A stretch of DNA of 22,634 nt from RGIG1918 sp964570895 (GCA_964570895.1 CAZMZD010000019.1:1-22634), one strand, 5' to 3'. Positions 1 to 7,753 are shown, counted from the stretch's first letter. The notes: generated by a model from the letters alone, not told the origin. Numbers and translations are program-made.

Positions 1-55
1 CAGGTTTAGTTTCAGGTTTAGTTTCAGGTTTAGTTTCAGGTTTAGTTTCAGGTTT
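1..55. repeat. 12-bp tandem repeat encoding PETK units
   Basis: Four perfect copies of CAGGTTTAGTTT plus a partial fifth run from the left edge. On the minus strand they encode Pro-Glu-Thr-Lys repeats at the C-terminal side of the GT5-like protein. Because the copies are identical at DNA level, copy number could vary between strains. The array continues outside the window. It probably forms an extended, charged linker to whatever follows. Confidence 0.9.
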
Positions 56-2944
56 TACCGTAGCTGTGCCAAAATCGCCTTTGTAAGCTTCTTTTCTTTG
101 TTGTTCAAATAGGCCTTCTTTTCTTTTTCCTGTTTCTTCGCCTGTCATGAATTTTAATTGTTCTGTTGGGTGCGAATCTTCTGAAATTTCTTCAAAGCCA
201 TTTTCTGTCTTTTTCACGCCAAATGCTTCTTCGAAGTATCTTTGGTTTGCTGTTTTTCCTTCGTTGTAATCGCTGTTTTCATCCCAGCCGATTTTTTCGT
301 TGAGGCAGTTGAACGCCATTTGTTTGTATTCATCATCGCCCATAGCAAGCGCTTTTTTGATACATTCTTTTGTTTCTTGAGCCAAAGCTTTAATTCTGTA
401 TACATTTATTGCTTCATTATATGTTTTAAGTTCTTCTTCATATTTGGCTTTTCTTTTTAAGAAATCTTCTGTGCTTTCCCCTTCTTTTAGTTGAATTTCT
501 TCCGGTTCTTTAGGTAGCTCGCCGCCTTCAACATTTGCAAGAAGTTTAGGATCTGCATAGTATGGGTGTTCCGTCAAGAAACCTGTTTTAGTATCACCTT
601 CTGTTTTTACAAAGTCTGGTGCGCCACCTGTTGCGATAGAAATAACAGGAGTTCCGCCTGCGTACGATTCAAGAGGAGTGATACCGCAAGGTTCATATCT
701 GCTTGTAAACACTGTATAATCAGCACATGCTGTTATTCTATTTGCAAAAAATGCGTTTGAATATACTACATTATTTGCATATTTTCCGCCGTCAATTTCT
801 GCGATTTCTTTCATTAATGTTTTGATTTTTTCCCAATCAGAAGCTCCGTCTTTCCAAACGCCTGCGCCAAAAATTGCTTTTGTGTGTTTTTTTGTTTCTT
901 CATCAACTTCAGGGTCCATGAGGAATTGTTTGAAGGCTTCAAGAGAAATTGGCATACCTTTTTGTTCGTCGCTACGCCCCCAACCTGTAAAAAGTTTGTC
1001 TCCTTCTTCAAATGGTGACATTGAACCCAAGACTTTTATAAATTTTCCATCATCTCCGTCTTGTCTATTATAAGGAACCAGAAGGGATTTTAAAACACCT
1101 TGCCTTGCTTCTTCTTTTGCTTCTGCTATTGCTTTTTCTCTTGCAGCTTTTTTGTCTTCTTCTGTAGCGTTTGTTAAGGCATCCACTGCTTTTTTAGCTT
1201 CTTCTTCTCCCGACACTTTTGCTGCCGCTTCATCTGCTTTTTTAAATGCTTCGGCAATGCTATTTACTGCATATTTCACGTTAGCTCTTTTAACTTCGCT
1301 AAGTTCATCAGGAGTAGTTATATTTTCTTTAACAAGTGGGGTGTATCCACTATCTTCAAACCCAGGAAGATTGAACTCTTGTTTATAAAGATCGAGGCTA
1401 ACAGCAGAAGAGCCGTTTGTGATATTTACCATTTTGCCTGCTTTAGCATCTTCTGCAAGAATGTTGGTTAAACCTGCTGCAATCTCAGGTGTTTCAGGGT
1501 TAACCATTTCTTTACCATAGTTCATAGAAACTGTGCCGTGGGTGAAATTATCCCCATTTGTGTTTGCAGTTGCGTGTGGAATTAAAGATACGTTATATGT
1601 GCCTTTTTCATCTTTAAATTGTTTTAAGTATGGTTCGAAAATATCTTCGATTTCTTTTGCTCTTTCTTTACCTATAATTTCTTCCACCGTAGTGTTTCTT
1701 ATTTGTTCTTCTGTGTGGTTTTCCGTATCGTTTCTGAAAGCGCTAACATCTTTTGCACAATCGATAACTTTCTTTGCTGCTTCAGGATGTTCTTTTGCGA
1801 TAATATCTAAAACTTCAAGAGTGCCTGTTGCTTTAATAAAATCCAACGCGTTATCATAGTGCCCTTGGTAAGCTCTCCCCGGGTTATGATATGTTGCATG
1901 CATTCTTAAACCGTTAAAATAATCGTTGCCTTCGGCAGATTTTTTTGAAGCTTCAAGCATTGCAGGGAATGCAAATCTGTCATGGAGCCATACGCCCGCA
2001 GGGTTAAAGTCGCCAAATTTTTCTTTATTATCACCTTCGCTCATTTTTGGCAAAATTTGGCCAACGATTGCGCGCGCGTAATCTGCATATTCTCTGTCGG
2101 TTCCTGTGTCATATCCATTGGCACTTTTTGCTTTTGAATATGCTCCTTGTAATGCTGTAAGGCCCGTAGTGTGAACTACATACACTTTCGGTGCTTCTTT
2201 TCCGAATTTATCTTTTCCGTCTCCGCTATGTTTTTGCCCTAGAACTGCTTCAAAAACCGTGAATTTATCATCTTTTTGCTCTAAACCTTCATCAAATTCG
2301 CCAAGATACGGAACGGAGCCGCTAATATTTGTTTTCTTTAGTTCTATATAGCTTGGCTTATATTTTTTTGTTTCCCACTCTCCTGTTTCGCTGTTGCGTT
2401 CCCGTTTTGTTGCATCCAAACCTGAAAGAATAACAAAATTTTCGCCATCTTTTAATTCGTAATTATTGACATCTACTTTTTTATATTTATTTTCTCCGTA
2501 TCGAACAAATATTTCGTTATCTTTTAGTGTTACAGCACTGTCGCCTTTTTTATAATAAGAGTAGTATGGAACAAAAGTTCTTATATCCATGCCTTCAGCT
2601 TTAAATGCGTCTGCAGCTTCTCTTGTTACGTTTCCTAGGCCCCCTTTTTGATATATTTTATCAAAATCTTTGATGTCGTTAAATTTTTGATATTCAGATG
2701 CAATCGAGGCAATTTGGTTAACATGTTTATCAGGGTTACCTTTGAAGCTAATTACACCCATAACGCTTTTTGGAACTCTCATATTTTCTTGAGCCTGAAG
2801 AACACTTCTTGCTGCTTCAGAGCCTTTAAACGATGTTGGCGCTAAAGAATTTTGTTGTTGCGCAGCGCTCGCTTCTTTGTTTTTAACAGCATGTTGAGCT
2901 GCAAAATTAGTTACCCTTTGATTAACATTCAATAAAACTTTCAC
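1..2944 (-). CDS. Expanded GT5 glycogen/starch-synthase-like protein, 3' end outside the window
   Basis: A GTG at 2944 opens 981 codons with no stop before the left edge. GAGG lies 6 nt upstream of the GTG, which supports this start. GT5 hallmarks appear in order: QKGGLGN (K100) followed by a helix and FVPYY, as in the family's KxGGL region; YHNPGRAYQG (H353, position of the catalytic His); HGTVSMNYGKEM; TNGSS; GRSDEQKG (R657, K662); and SRYEPCGITPLES (E751). The nucleotide-sugar-binding lysine region is altered: the Lys directly precedes GGL. Usual GT5 enzymes are about 480 residues. Here extra material of roughly 105 residues lies between K100 and H353, and about 165 between H353 and R657, the latter partly Ala/Glu/Lys-rich and coiled-coil-like. 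A non-GT tail ends in PETK repeats. No signal peptide is visible, so it is probably cytoplasmic. Transfer of glucose from ADP- or UDP-glucose to an alpha-glucan is the family role; the real acceptor is unknown. Confidence 0.85.
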   Translation of the reverse strand, partial: MKVLLNVNQRVTNFAAQHAVKNKEASAAQQQNSLAPTSFKGSEAARSVLQAQENMRVPKSVMGVISFKGNPDKHVNQIASIASEYQKFNDIKDFDKIYQKGGLGNVTREAADAFKAEGMDIRTFVPYYSYYKKGDSAVTLKDNEIFVRYGENKYKKVDVNNYELKDGENFVILSGLDATKRERNSETGEWETKKYKPSYIELKKTNISGSVPYLGEFDEGLEQKDDKFTVFEAVLGQKHSGDGKDKFGKEAPKVYVVHTTGLTALQGAYSKAKSANGYDTGTDREYADYARAIVGQILPKMSEGDNKEKFGDFNPAGVWLHDRFAFPAMLEASKKSAEGNDYFNGLRMHATYHNPGRAYQGHYDNALDFIKATGTLEVLDIIAKEHPEAAKKVIDCAKDVSAFRNDTENHTEEQIRNTTVEEIIGKERAKEIEDIFEPYLKQFKDEKGTYNVSLIPHATANTNGDNFTHGTVSMNYGKEMVNPETPEIAAGLTNILAEDAKAGKMVNITNGSSAVSLDLYKQEFNLPGFEDSGYTPLVKENITTPDELSEVKRANVKYAVNSIAEAFKKADEAAAKVSGEEEAKKAVDALTNATEEDKKAAREKAIAEAKEEARQGVLKSLLVPYNRQDGDDGKFIKVLGSMSPFEEGDKLFTGWGRSDEQKGMPISLEAFKQFLMDPEVDEETKKHTKAIFGAGVWKDGASDWEKIKTLMKEIAEIDGGKYANNVVYSNAFFANRITACADYTVFTSRYEPCGITPLESYAGGTPVISIATGGAPDFVKTEGDTKTGFLTEHPYYADPKLLANVEGGELPKEPEEIQLKEGESTEDFLKRKAKYEEELKTYNEAINVYRIKALAQETKECIKKALAMGDDEYKQMAFNCLNEKIGWDENSDYNEGKTANQRYFEEAFGVKKTENGFEEISEDSHPTEQLKFMTGEETGKRKEGLFEQQRKEAYKGDFGTATVKPETKPETKPETKPETKP

Positions 2945-3089
2945 TTTTTACCTCATTCCTTGTTGTAATTACACCTAATTGTCAAGAATTGTATAACAAA
3001 ACTATATTTTATAAAACTCGTAAAAATTTTTATTGTTATTACTGAAAGAAAAAGTTTACAAAAGTTTACAAAAGTTTTCTCTATATCCT
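2945..3089 (-). promoter_or_regulatory. Upstream region of the GT5-like gene
   Basis: This AT-rich stretch carries the SD (GAGG, 2951-2954) for the GTG start at 2944. A TATACA-like -10 lies at 2990-2995 (minus strand) and an isolated TTGACA at 2980-2985, but neither pairs well with a partner hexamer, so no firm promoter is called. A 10-bp direct repeat lies further upstream. The region must contain the gene's promoter because a terminator for the preceding hlyD gene lies just beyond it. Confidence 0.4.
3051..3077. repeat. 10-bp direct repeat upstream of the GT5-like gene
   Basis: AAAGTTTACA occurs twice back to back (3051-3060, 3061-3070), followed by a partial third copy (AAAGTTT, 3071-3077). 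The spacing is one helical turn, so copies face the same side of the DNA, as in binding sites for cooperative regulators. It lies 107-133 bp upstream of the GTG start. No regulator is identified; chance repetition in AT-rich DNA is possible. Confidence 0.6.
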
Positions 3090-3134
3090 TAAAAATAAAA
3101 AAACAAGCGGATTTTGAGAAAATTCTCCGCTTGT
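3090..3134 (-). terminator. Rho-independent terminator of hlyD
   Basis: On the minus strand ACAAGCGGA (3134-3126) pairs perfectly with TCCGCTTGT (3111-3103), giving a 9-bp stem with a 14-nt loop, followed by a T-rich run (TTTTTTATTTTTAA). It lies 28 nt past the hlyD stop and separates that unit from the GT5-like gene. Confidence 0.85.
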
Positions 3135-3161
3135 ATAATAGGTGTATTTGTTTGTGATTTT

Positions 3162-4169
3162 TTATTTTTTAATTCTAACTTTTGGAACAACAGACATGCC
3201 TGACACAATATTGTATTTGTCTTTGTCTATTTTTTCGTCAAAAACAATTTTTACGGGAATTCTTTGAACGATTTTAACAAAAGAGCCAACTGCATTTTCC
3301 GGCGGGAAAAGGCTTGATTTTGCGCCGCTTGCGCTTTGAATTGAATCAACTTTTCCTTTAAATATTTTATTAGGATACGAGTCAATCTTAATTTCAACTT
3401 CTTGCCCCGGCCTCATTTCGCCAACTTGATTTTCTTTAAAGTTTGCAACCACCCAAACATCGTCTGCAACAATTGTGAATAACGGCTGCCCCACTTGCAC
3501 ATAAGCGCCTTTTTCAACTTTTTTATTTGTCACAACCCCTGTTCTTGGTGCTTTAATTGTCGTGTAATTCAAGTGTAATTCTGCCTGATCTCTTAAAGCT
3601 TTTAAAGTTTTTAAATCAGCGTCGGCCACTTTGTTATTGCTTTTTGATAACAACTGCTCATCTGCATTTGAATATTGCGCCTTAATGCTTTCGTATCTTG
3701 TTTTTTGTCTGTCGAGTTCTTGTTCTGAAACAGCCCCTTCCGCGTATAATTTTTCATATCTTTCCAAATCTTTTTTAGCGAGCGCAATTTCAGAATTTAC
3801 AGCGCCAAAATTAGCATGCGCCACTTTTTGTGCAAGAAGCGCTTTTTGATATTGTGCGTCAGCTTGGTTAAATCTGACTTGATAGTCTGCATTGTCAATT
3901 AGGGCAACAATATCCCCTTCTTTCACTTTTTGGTTATCTTCAATAAAAACTTCCGTTATTTGCCCTGAAACTTTCGGTGCAATTTGAGTCATGTGCGCTT
4001 CAATATACGCGTCATCAGTTGATTGGAATTTTAAGCTATGCGCAATAAATAGCCCAACCGCGCAAGCAAGCACAATTCCGCCTACAAGCAACACTTTTTT
4101 ATTGATTTTTTTACCGGTTTTTTCTTCTTTTAACTCTTCTTGTTGTTGAGTTTGTTTTTCTTCAGCCAT
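3162..4169 (-). CDS. HlyD/EmrA-family periplasmic adaptor of a multidrug efflux system
   Basis: This 335-residue membrane-fusion protein links an inner-membrane permease to an outer-membrane channel. A charged Glu/Lys cytoplasmic tail (1-24) precedes one membrane helix (about 26-44). Then comes the EmrA-type segment TDDAYIEAHMTQIAPKVSGQ, the first half of a lipoyl-like domain, an alpha-helical hairpin (about 95-190), the second lipoyl half (TIKAPRTGVV) and a beta-barrel region. The gene lies directly after marR: its SD AGGAGA (4177-4182) overlaps the marR TAG stop, so the two are translationally coupled. A divergent TolC-like gene probably supplies the outer-membrane partner. No EmrB-type permease follows; a terminator does. 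Control by the MarR protein is inferred from the shared operon. Confidence 0.92.
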   Translation of the reverse strand: MAEEKQTQQQEELKEEKTGKKINKKVLLVGGIVLACAVGLFIAHSLKFQSTDDAYIEAHMTQIAPKVSGQITEVFIEDNQKVKEGDIVALIDNADYQVRFNQADAQYQKALLAQKVAHANFGAVNSEIALAKKDLERYEKLYAEGAVSEQELDRQKTRYESIKAQYSNADEQLLSKSNNKVADADLKTLKALRDQAELHLNYTTIKAPRTGVVTNKKVEKGAYVQVGQPLFTIVADDVWVVANFKENQVGEMRPGQEVEIKIDSYPNKIFKGKVDSIQSASGAKSSLFPPENAVGSFVKIVQRIPVKIVFDEKIDKDKYNIVSGMSVVPKVRIKK

Positions 4170-4176
4170 ATATTTT

Positions 4177-4182
4177 TCTCCT
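4177..4182 (-). promoter_or_regulatory. Ribosome binding site of hlyD overlapping the marR stop codon
   Basis: AGGAGA on the minus strand sits 7 nt before the hlyD ATG. Its first bases are shared with the TAG stop of marR (4181-4183), so ribosomes finishing marR end on the hlyD SD. Confidence 0.8.
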
Positions 4183-4645
4183 AGATTTGATTTTTTATTT
4201 GTTTTTTAAGTACGTTAATACATTTTTTGAGCGATAAATTTAACTCGTCCATGCCCGTGTCGCCTAAATCATTTTCCAAACTTTTAATAATTGGTTTTAG
4301 CCTGTTTTTAAGTGTAAGCACGGTTTCTTCACCCTTTTTTGTTAACACAATTTCTTTTATCGGGCGGTTCCCTTTTAAAGACACATTTATTTCAATATAG
4401 CCCTTGTTTTTTAAGTTATCCGCAATGCGCCCTGTGTTTGCCCTGTCTTTTAATAAAAGTTTCGCTAAATCCCTTTGGCACATTGATTTACTATCATTTA
4501 TAACATCAAGCGCAATAAATTCTTCAAAACTTATTTCGGCATGCACTTCTTCAAAAAGCTGTGTTGCAAAAAGTTTCATATATCTTGACGCAAGCTTAAT
4601 TTGATAATAAATGCTATCGGTGTAACTTTGATCTCGTTTGTTCAT
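4181..4645 (-). CDS. MarR-family transcriptional regulator
   Basis: A winged-helix regulator of 154 residues from the chosen start. It has the MarR plan: N-terminal dimerisation helices (SIYYQIKLASRYMKLFATQL), a recognition-helix segment (CQRDLAKLLLKDRANTGRI) with NLKNKGYIE, a wing with NRPIKEIVLTKKG, and C-terminal dimerisation helices. An upstream in-frame ATG at 4687 would add 14 residues. The start at 4645 is preferred because a good promoter (TTTACA-17-TATCAT) would begin transcription near 4666, downstream of the longer start. No strong SD precedes 4645. It is divergent to the TolC-like gene and cotranscribed with hlyD. The family usually represses its own operon and neighbouring efflux genes, with release by small aromatic or antibiotic ligands. 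Confidence 0.9.
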   Translation of the reverse strand: MNKRDQSYTDSIYYQIKLASRYMKLFATQLFEEVHAEISFEEFIALDVINDSKSMCQRDLAKLLLKDRANTGRIADNLKNKGYIEINVSLKGNRPIKEIVLTKKGEETVLTLKNRLKPIIKSLENDLGDTGMDELNLSLKKCINVLKKQIKNQI

Positions 4646-4672
4646 AATTGTTGTTAACTTGATTTTTGAATA

Positions 4673-4701
4673 ATGATATGCTAGCATAATATTGTTGTAA
4701 A
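4673..4701 (-). promoter_or_regulatory. Promoter of marR-hlyD
   Basis: On the minus strand TTTACA (4701-4696, 5/6 to consensus) and TATCAT (4678-4673, 5/6) are separated by 17 bp. Transcription would start near 4666, about 20 nt before the ATG at 4645. The -35 element lies inside the palindrome at 4692-4709, so a repressor bound there would block it. Confidence 0.6.
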
Positions 4702-4709
4702 TGCAACAA
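4692..4709. promoter_or_regulatory. Putative MarR operator (18-bp palindrome)
   Basis: TTGTTGTAAATGCAACAA is an inverted repeat with 6-bp perfect arms (TTGTTG/CAACAA) and one further matched pair inside (16 of 18 positions). It sits in the divergent gap between marR and the TolC-like gene and covers the -35 of the marR promoter. Size, symmetry and place match known MarR operators; binding is inferred. Confidence 0.65.
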
Positions 4710-4745
4710 GTTTAAAAATCAACACAGTAAGAAAGAAGTATTAAC

Positions 4746-6146
4746 ATGAAATTAAAAAATAAATTCACGGCATTTTTGCTTTTCGCTTTTGTGGTGGCAA
4801 ATGTGGCAGCGCCAACTGCTTTTGCACTCCAAGAAAAGAAATTAACAAGGGCAGAAAAAAAGGCGCTTCAAGCACAAATTGAAAGAAAAACCTCTGCGTT
4901 TGATACAGTTAATTTTGCATGGTGGGAAGATTTTAATGATGAATACTTAAATTCTTATATACTTCGCGCAATTGAACATAATCAAGATTTAAAAATTGCA
5001 ACCTTGAGAGTTGAAGAAGCTCGTCAAGCAATGAAAATGCAATTTGCGTCTGAACTTCCGTCATTATCAATTGGCGCGTCGCCTTCTGTTTTGAAACTTC
5101 CAACAAACAGAAGTTCGGTCGGTTCTTTTGCAATTCCTGCGGTTGCAAGCTATGAGCTTGATTTATTCTTAAAAAACAGAGATAAAACAAAATCTGCAAA
5201 AAAGGTGTGGGAAGCTTCAAAATTTCAAGAAAAATCTGCCTATATTTCAATCGTGAGTGCTGTTGGAACTTGCTATTATAATATAGTAAAGCTCGATAAA
5301 TTAATCGCGCTTCAAGAAGAAATTATAAAAGACAGAAAAACGATATATGACCTTATGGCGCTTAGAAACAAACACGGCATAACATCAACCGCCGACGTTG
5401 TTCGCGCAGATAAAGCGTATGTTATTGCAACTTCCGATATGTATGAACTTAAAAAAGCAAGAGAAATTGCGCTTAACGCACTTGCGGTTCTTGTTGGAGA
5501 CAGTCCAAACAATATCGCAGAATACAAAAGAGTGTCGTATGACGATATAAAAACTGAAAAATCAATTCCTGATAGTATTTCATCGGAAGTAATTACTTCA
5601 AGGCCGGATTATTTAGTTGCGGAAAAAATGGTTGATAAATCAAGGCTCGATGTTCGCGTTGCAAAAAAAGAATTTTTGCCAACAATAGACATTCTTGGGC
5701 TTCTTGCCTTCACTTCAACTTCTCTTCCATCTCTTGGTTCAATGAATTGGACAAATGCACTAGCCGGCGCCGGCGGTATGGTTAATTTGCCGCTATTTAC
5801 AGGGGGCAGAAAAGTAACAAACTTAAAACTTGCAACAAACAAATATCAACAAGTTTTGGAAAATTATCAAAAGACGAATTTAACCGCAATTCAAGAAGTT
5901 AACAACGCGCTTGCAACTTTGAAAATTGATAACGAAAAATATTTAAAAAATGATTTAGCATATAAAATGGAACAAAAGGATTTTAAATATACTCTTTTAA
6001 GATATGAAAACGGCACAATTTCAAAGCTGGACCTTCTTCAAAGAAAAGAAGCACTTTTATCAATTGAAAAAATGCTCGTATCGTCAAGAGTTGACAATCA
6101 AATCAATCAAATTGGGCTCTATAAGTCCACTGCGGCAGCGCTTTAA
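4746..6146 (+). CDS. TolC/NodT-family outer-membrane efflux protein
   Basis: A 466-residue outer-membrane channel protein for tripartite pumps or type I secretion. A Sec signal peptide (1-27, ending PTAFA) is visible. The mature protein has the OprM/NodT-like start FAWWEDFNDEYLNSYILRAI and two repeated helical halves. The first carries HNQDLKIATLRVEEARQ and the second RPDYLVAEKMVDKSRLDVRVAKKEFLP followed by NLPLFTGGRK. No lipobox cysteine is present, unlike many OprM-type proteins. A weak purine-rich SD (AAGAAAGAAG) precedes the ATG. It is divergent from marR-hlyD and shares the palindromic control region, so joint regulation is likely. It may also serve the RND pump at 8748-12883, which has no channel gene. 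Confidence 0.92.
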   Translation: MKLKNKFTAFLLFAFVVANVAAPTAFALQEKKLTRAEKKALQAQIERKTSAFDTVNFAWWEDFNDEYLNSYILRAIEHNQDLKIATLRVEEARQAMKMQFASELPSLSIGASPSVLKLPTNRSSVGSFAIPAVASYELDLFLKNRDKTKSAKKVWEASKFQEKSAYISIVSAVGTCYYNIVKLDKLIALQEEIIKDRKTIYDLMALRNKHGITSTADVVRADKAYVIATSDMYELKKAREIALNALAVLVGDSPNNIAEYKRVSYDDIKTEKSIPDSISSEVITSRPDYLVAEKMVDKSRLDVRVAKKEFLPTIDILGLLAFTSTSLPSLGSMNWTNALAGAGGMVNLPLFTGGRKVTNLKLATNKYQQVLENYQKTNLTAIQEVNNALATLKIDNEKYLKNDLAYKMEQKDFKYTLLRYENGTISKLDLLQRKEALLSIEKMLVSSRVDNQINQIGLYKSTAAAL

Positions 6147-6173
6147 GCAAATCAAAAAATGTTCTTAAAATGC

Positions 6174-6242
6174 TTGACGAATTCTTATGAAAAAGAGATA
6201 ATTAGTTATCTTAGAATTAAGGGTAGTTAGCGAAATAGGAGA
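6174..6242 (+). promoter_or_regulatory. Promoter, palindrome and SD of the SLH-protein gene
   Basis: TTGACG (6174-6179) and GATAAT (6197-6202) are 17 bp apart, each 5/6 to consensus. GATAATTAGTTATC (6197-6210), a near-palindrome with GATAA/TTATC arms, covers the -10 and the expected start site, as an operator would. AGGAGA (6237-6242) lies 6 nt before the ATG. No terminator for the preceding TolC-like gene is visible in this gap. Confidence 0.7.
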
Positions 6243-6248
6243 ACATTT

Positions 6249-7685
6249 ATGAAAAAGTTTAACAAATTATTTGCGACTTCTGTGCTATTTTTAGCGGGTT
6301 CCGCTTGCGCTTTTGCAGCTGAAGATGTTGCTAAACTTGAAGCTTATGCTCATCCGACCATGTTTGGTTCAAACGTATACGAAGAAGTTAAAGGTGACGA
6401 AGTTTATACAACAGGTACAAAAGTTTTGCAAAATGCAAACCATGCAATTGTTCAAAACAAAGAAAACGTGCTTATTAATTCAAGCGTGAAAGATGTTTTA
6501 TCTTTGATTAAAGATAAAACTACTGCTGAAGGCAAAGAATTTAATGTAAAAATGCCTGTATTGCGTTCTGAACTTGCGGTTATTTTATCTGAAAACTTTG
6601 GTTTAAAAGACACTAAAACAGCTAAAACATACGCTGATATAAATAACAATTATTGGGCAAAAGAATGGATTTATGGTGCATTGAACGCCGGCGTTATGAT
6701 TGGTTATCCTGATGGCAACTTTAAGCCTGACCAACCTGTTACAAAAGCAGAAGTTTTTGCAACAATTGCTCAATTAATCGATGTTGAATTCGATAAATCT
6801 CTTTCAACTCCTGAATTCAACAAAAAAGAAATCAAATTCATCCCAACTTGGGCAGTTGCACCAACAAAAGAAGTTGTTGCTTCATCTTTGCTTAATTCAA
6901 TCCCTGAACCATGCAAAGTAAATAAAGATGAATACCTATCAAAAGAACAAGTTGCCTATCTTGTTGGCACACTAAAAGCTGATTGGGTGTTCAAAAACAA
7001 TATCGCACGCGACAAAAAAGCTGCTGCTGCAATTAAATCATACACACCTGTTACAATTGACATTAAAATGGCAGACAGAATTTCTGCAAGACACTCAAAT
7101 GTTGGCGATACATTTAAAGCGACAACAACTAAAGCAGTGACAATTGACGGCGTTTGCTATGAAGTAGGTTCAAATGTATATGGCGAAGTTGTTGAAGTTG
7201 TTCGCCCGGGGGTTAAAAACGCAGGATATGTTAAAATTAAATTTAATGAAATTAAATCCGGCGACAATGTTGCAAAATTCCCTGAAAATATCACAAGCGC
7301 TCAAGCTAACGAATTGAAAGACCCAAATGTTCTTGCAAGACTCGTTGGTTTCCCATTAAGCGCAGCTGATAGAGTGGTTGGTGTTACAGGCAGAGGCGTC
7401 GCAAGCATTGTGAATGTTACAGGCAATGGCTTAGAAAAACTTGGCGACAATCTATCCGGCGCAGTTGTTGAAACACTTTCTCTAAAACCACTTTCAGGTC
7501 TTAAAGATTTTGGAAACGGTTTTGTGACAGTTGGCGAAGGCGTATTTGATATCTGCAAAGTTGTAACAAGCGGAACTTTTGGTATCTTATATGAAGCAGG
7601 CGACGAAGTTAGATATTTAGTTGCTCCTTCATACAGCAATTCTTCAAGCTTAAATCCAAATGAAGAATTAACAATTGTATACTAA
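6249..7685 (+). CDS. SLH-domain envelope protein
   Basis: A 478-residue exported protein. The signal peptide runs 1-23 (ending CAFA). One clear SLH repeat spans about 128-177 (YADINNNYWAKEWIYGALNA, then GYPDGNFKPDQPVTKAE). A degenerate repeat precedes it (about 80-127), and a possible third, eroded one follows to about 245. The region 265-345 (VTIDIKMADRISARHSNVGD, then FKA and YEVGSNVYGEVVEV) looks like a small beta-domain. The rest is Gly/Val-rich with no long amphipathic porin barrel. SLH domains bind peptidoglycan or its secondary polymers and, in cyanobacteria-related and other double-membraned bacteria, tether the outer membrane. Strong promoter, strong SD and own terminator suggest high expression as a single gene. 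The exact partner is unknown. Confidence 0.8.
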   Translation: MKKFNKLFATSVLFLAGSACAFAAEDVAKLEAYAHPTMFGSNVYEEVKGDEVYTTGTKVLQNANHAIVQNKENVLINSSVKDVLSLIKDKTTAEGKEFNVKMPVLRSELAVILSENFGLKDTKTAKTYADINNNYWAKEWIYGALNAGVMIGYPDGNFKPDQPVTKAEVFATIAQLIDVEFDKSLSTPEFNKKEIKFIPTWAVAPTKEVVASSLLNSIPEPCKVNKDEYLSKEQVAYLVGTLKADWVFKNNIARDKKAAAAIKSYTPVTIDIKMADRISARHSNVGDTFKATTTKAVTIDGVCYEVGSNVYGEVVEVVRPGVKNAGYVKIKFNEIKSGDNVAKFPENITSAQANELKDPNVLARLVGFPLSAADRVVGVTGRGVASIVNVTGNGLEKLGDNLSGAVVETLSLKPLSGLKDFGNGFVTVGEGVFDICKVVTSGTFGILYEAGDEVRYLVAPSYSNSSSLNPNEELTIVY

Positions 7686-7724
7686 TTTCTGTATGCAATA
7701 TACGTGAAAGATTAAGCTTTCAAA

Positions 7725-7753
7725 ATAAAGGCGGGGTTAAACCTCGCCTTTAT
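7725..7753 (+). terminator. Hairpin terminator after the SLH-protein gene
   Basis: A 12-bp stem (7725-7736 with 7742-7753, including one G-T pair) closes a 5-nt TTAAA loop, 39 nt past the stop. The T tract is short and interrupted (CCTTTATACGTATTT), so it could act as a terminator or as a 3'-end stabiliser. Confidence 0.7.

Noticed and set aside
1..60. Repeat array as a CRISPR
   Set aside because: Units are contiguous 12-bp copies without spacers and encode an in-frame PETK peptide.
2957..2985. TTGACA at 2980-2985 (minus strand) as the GT5-gene promoter
   Set aside because: No -10-like hexamer lies at 16-18 bp spacing.
4646..4687. Longer marR start at 4687
   Set aside because: It lies upstream of the transcript start expected from the TTTACA-17-TATCAT promoter, and the extra 14 residues are not part of the usual MarR domain.
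7301..7639. 112-codon open frame on the minus strand
   Set aside because: Antisense to the SLH gene; composition is that of a reverse-frame shadow, with no SD or recognisable domain.
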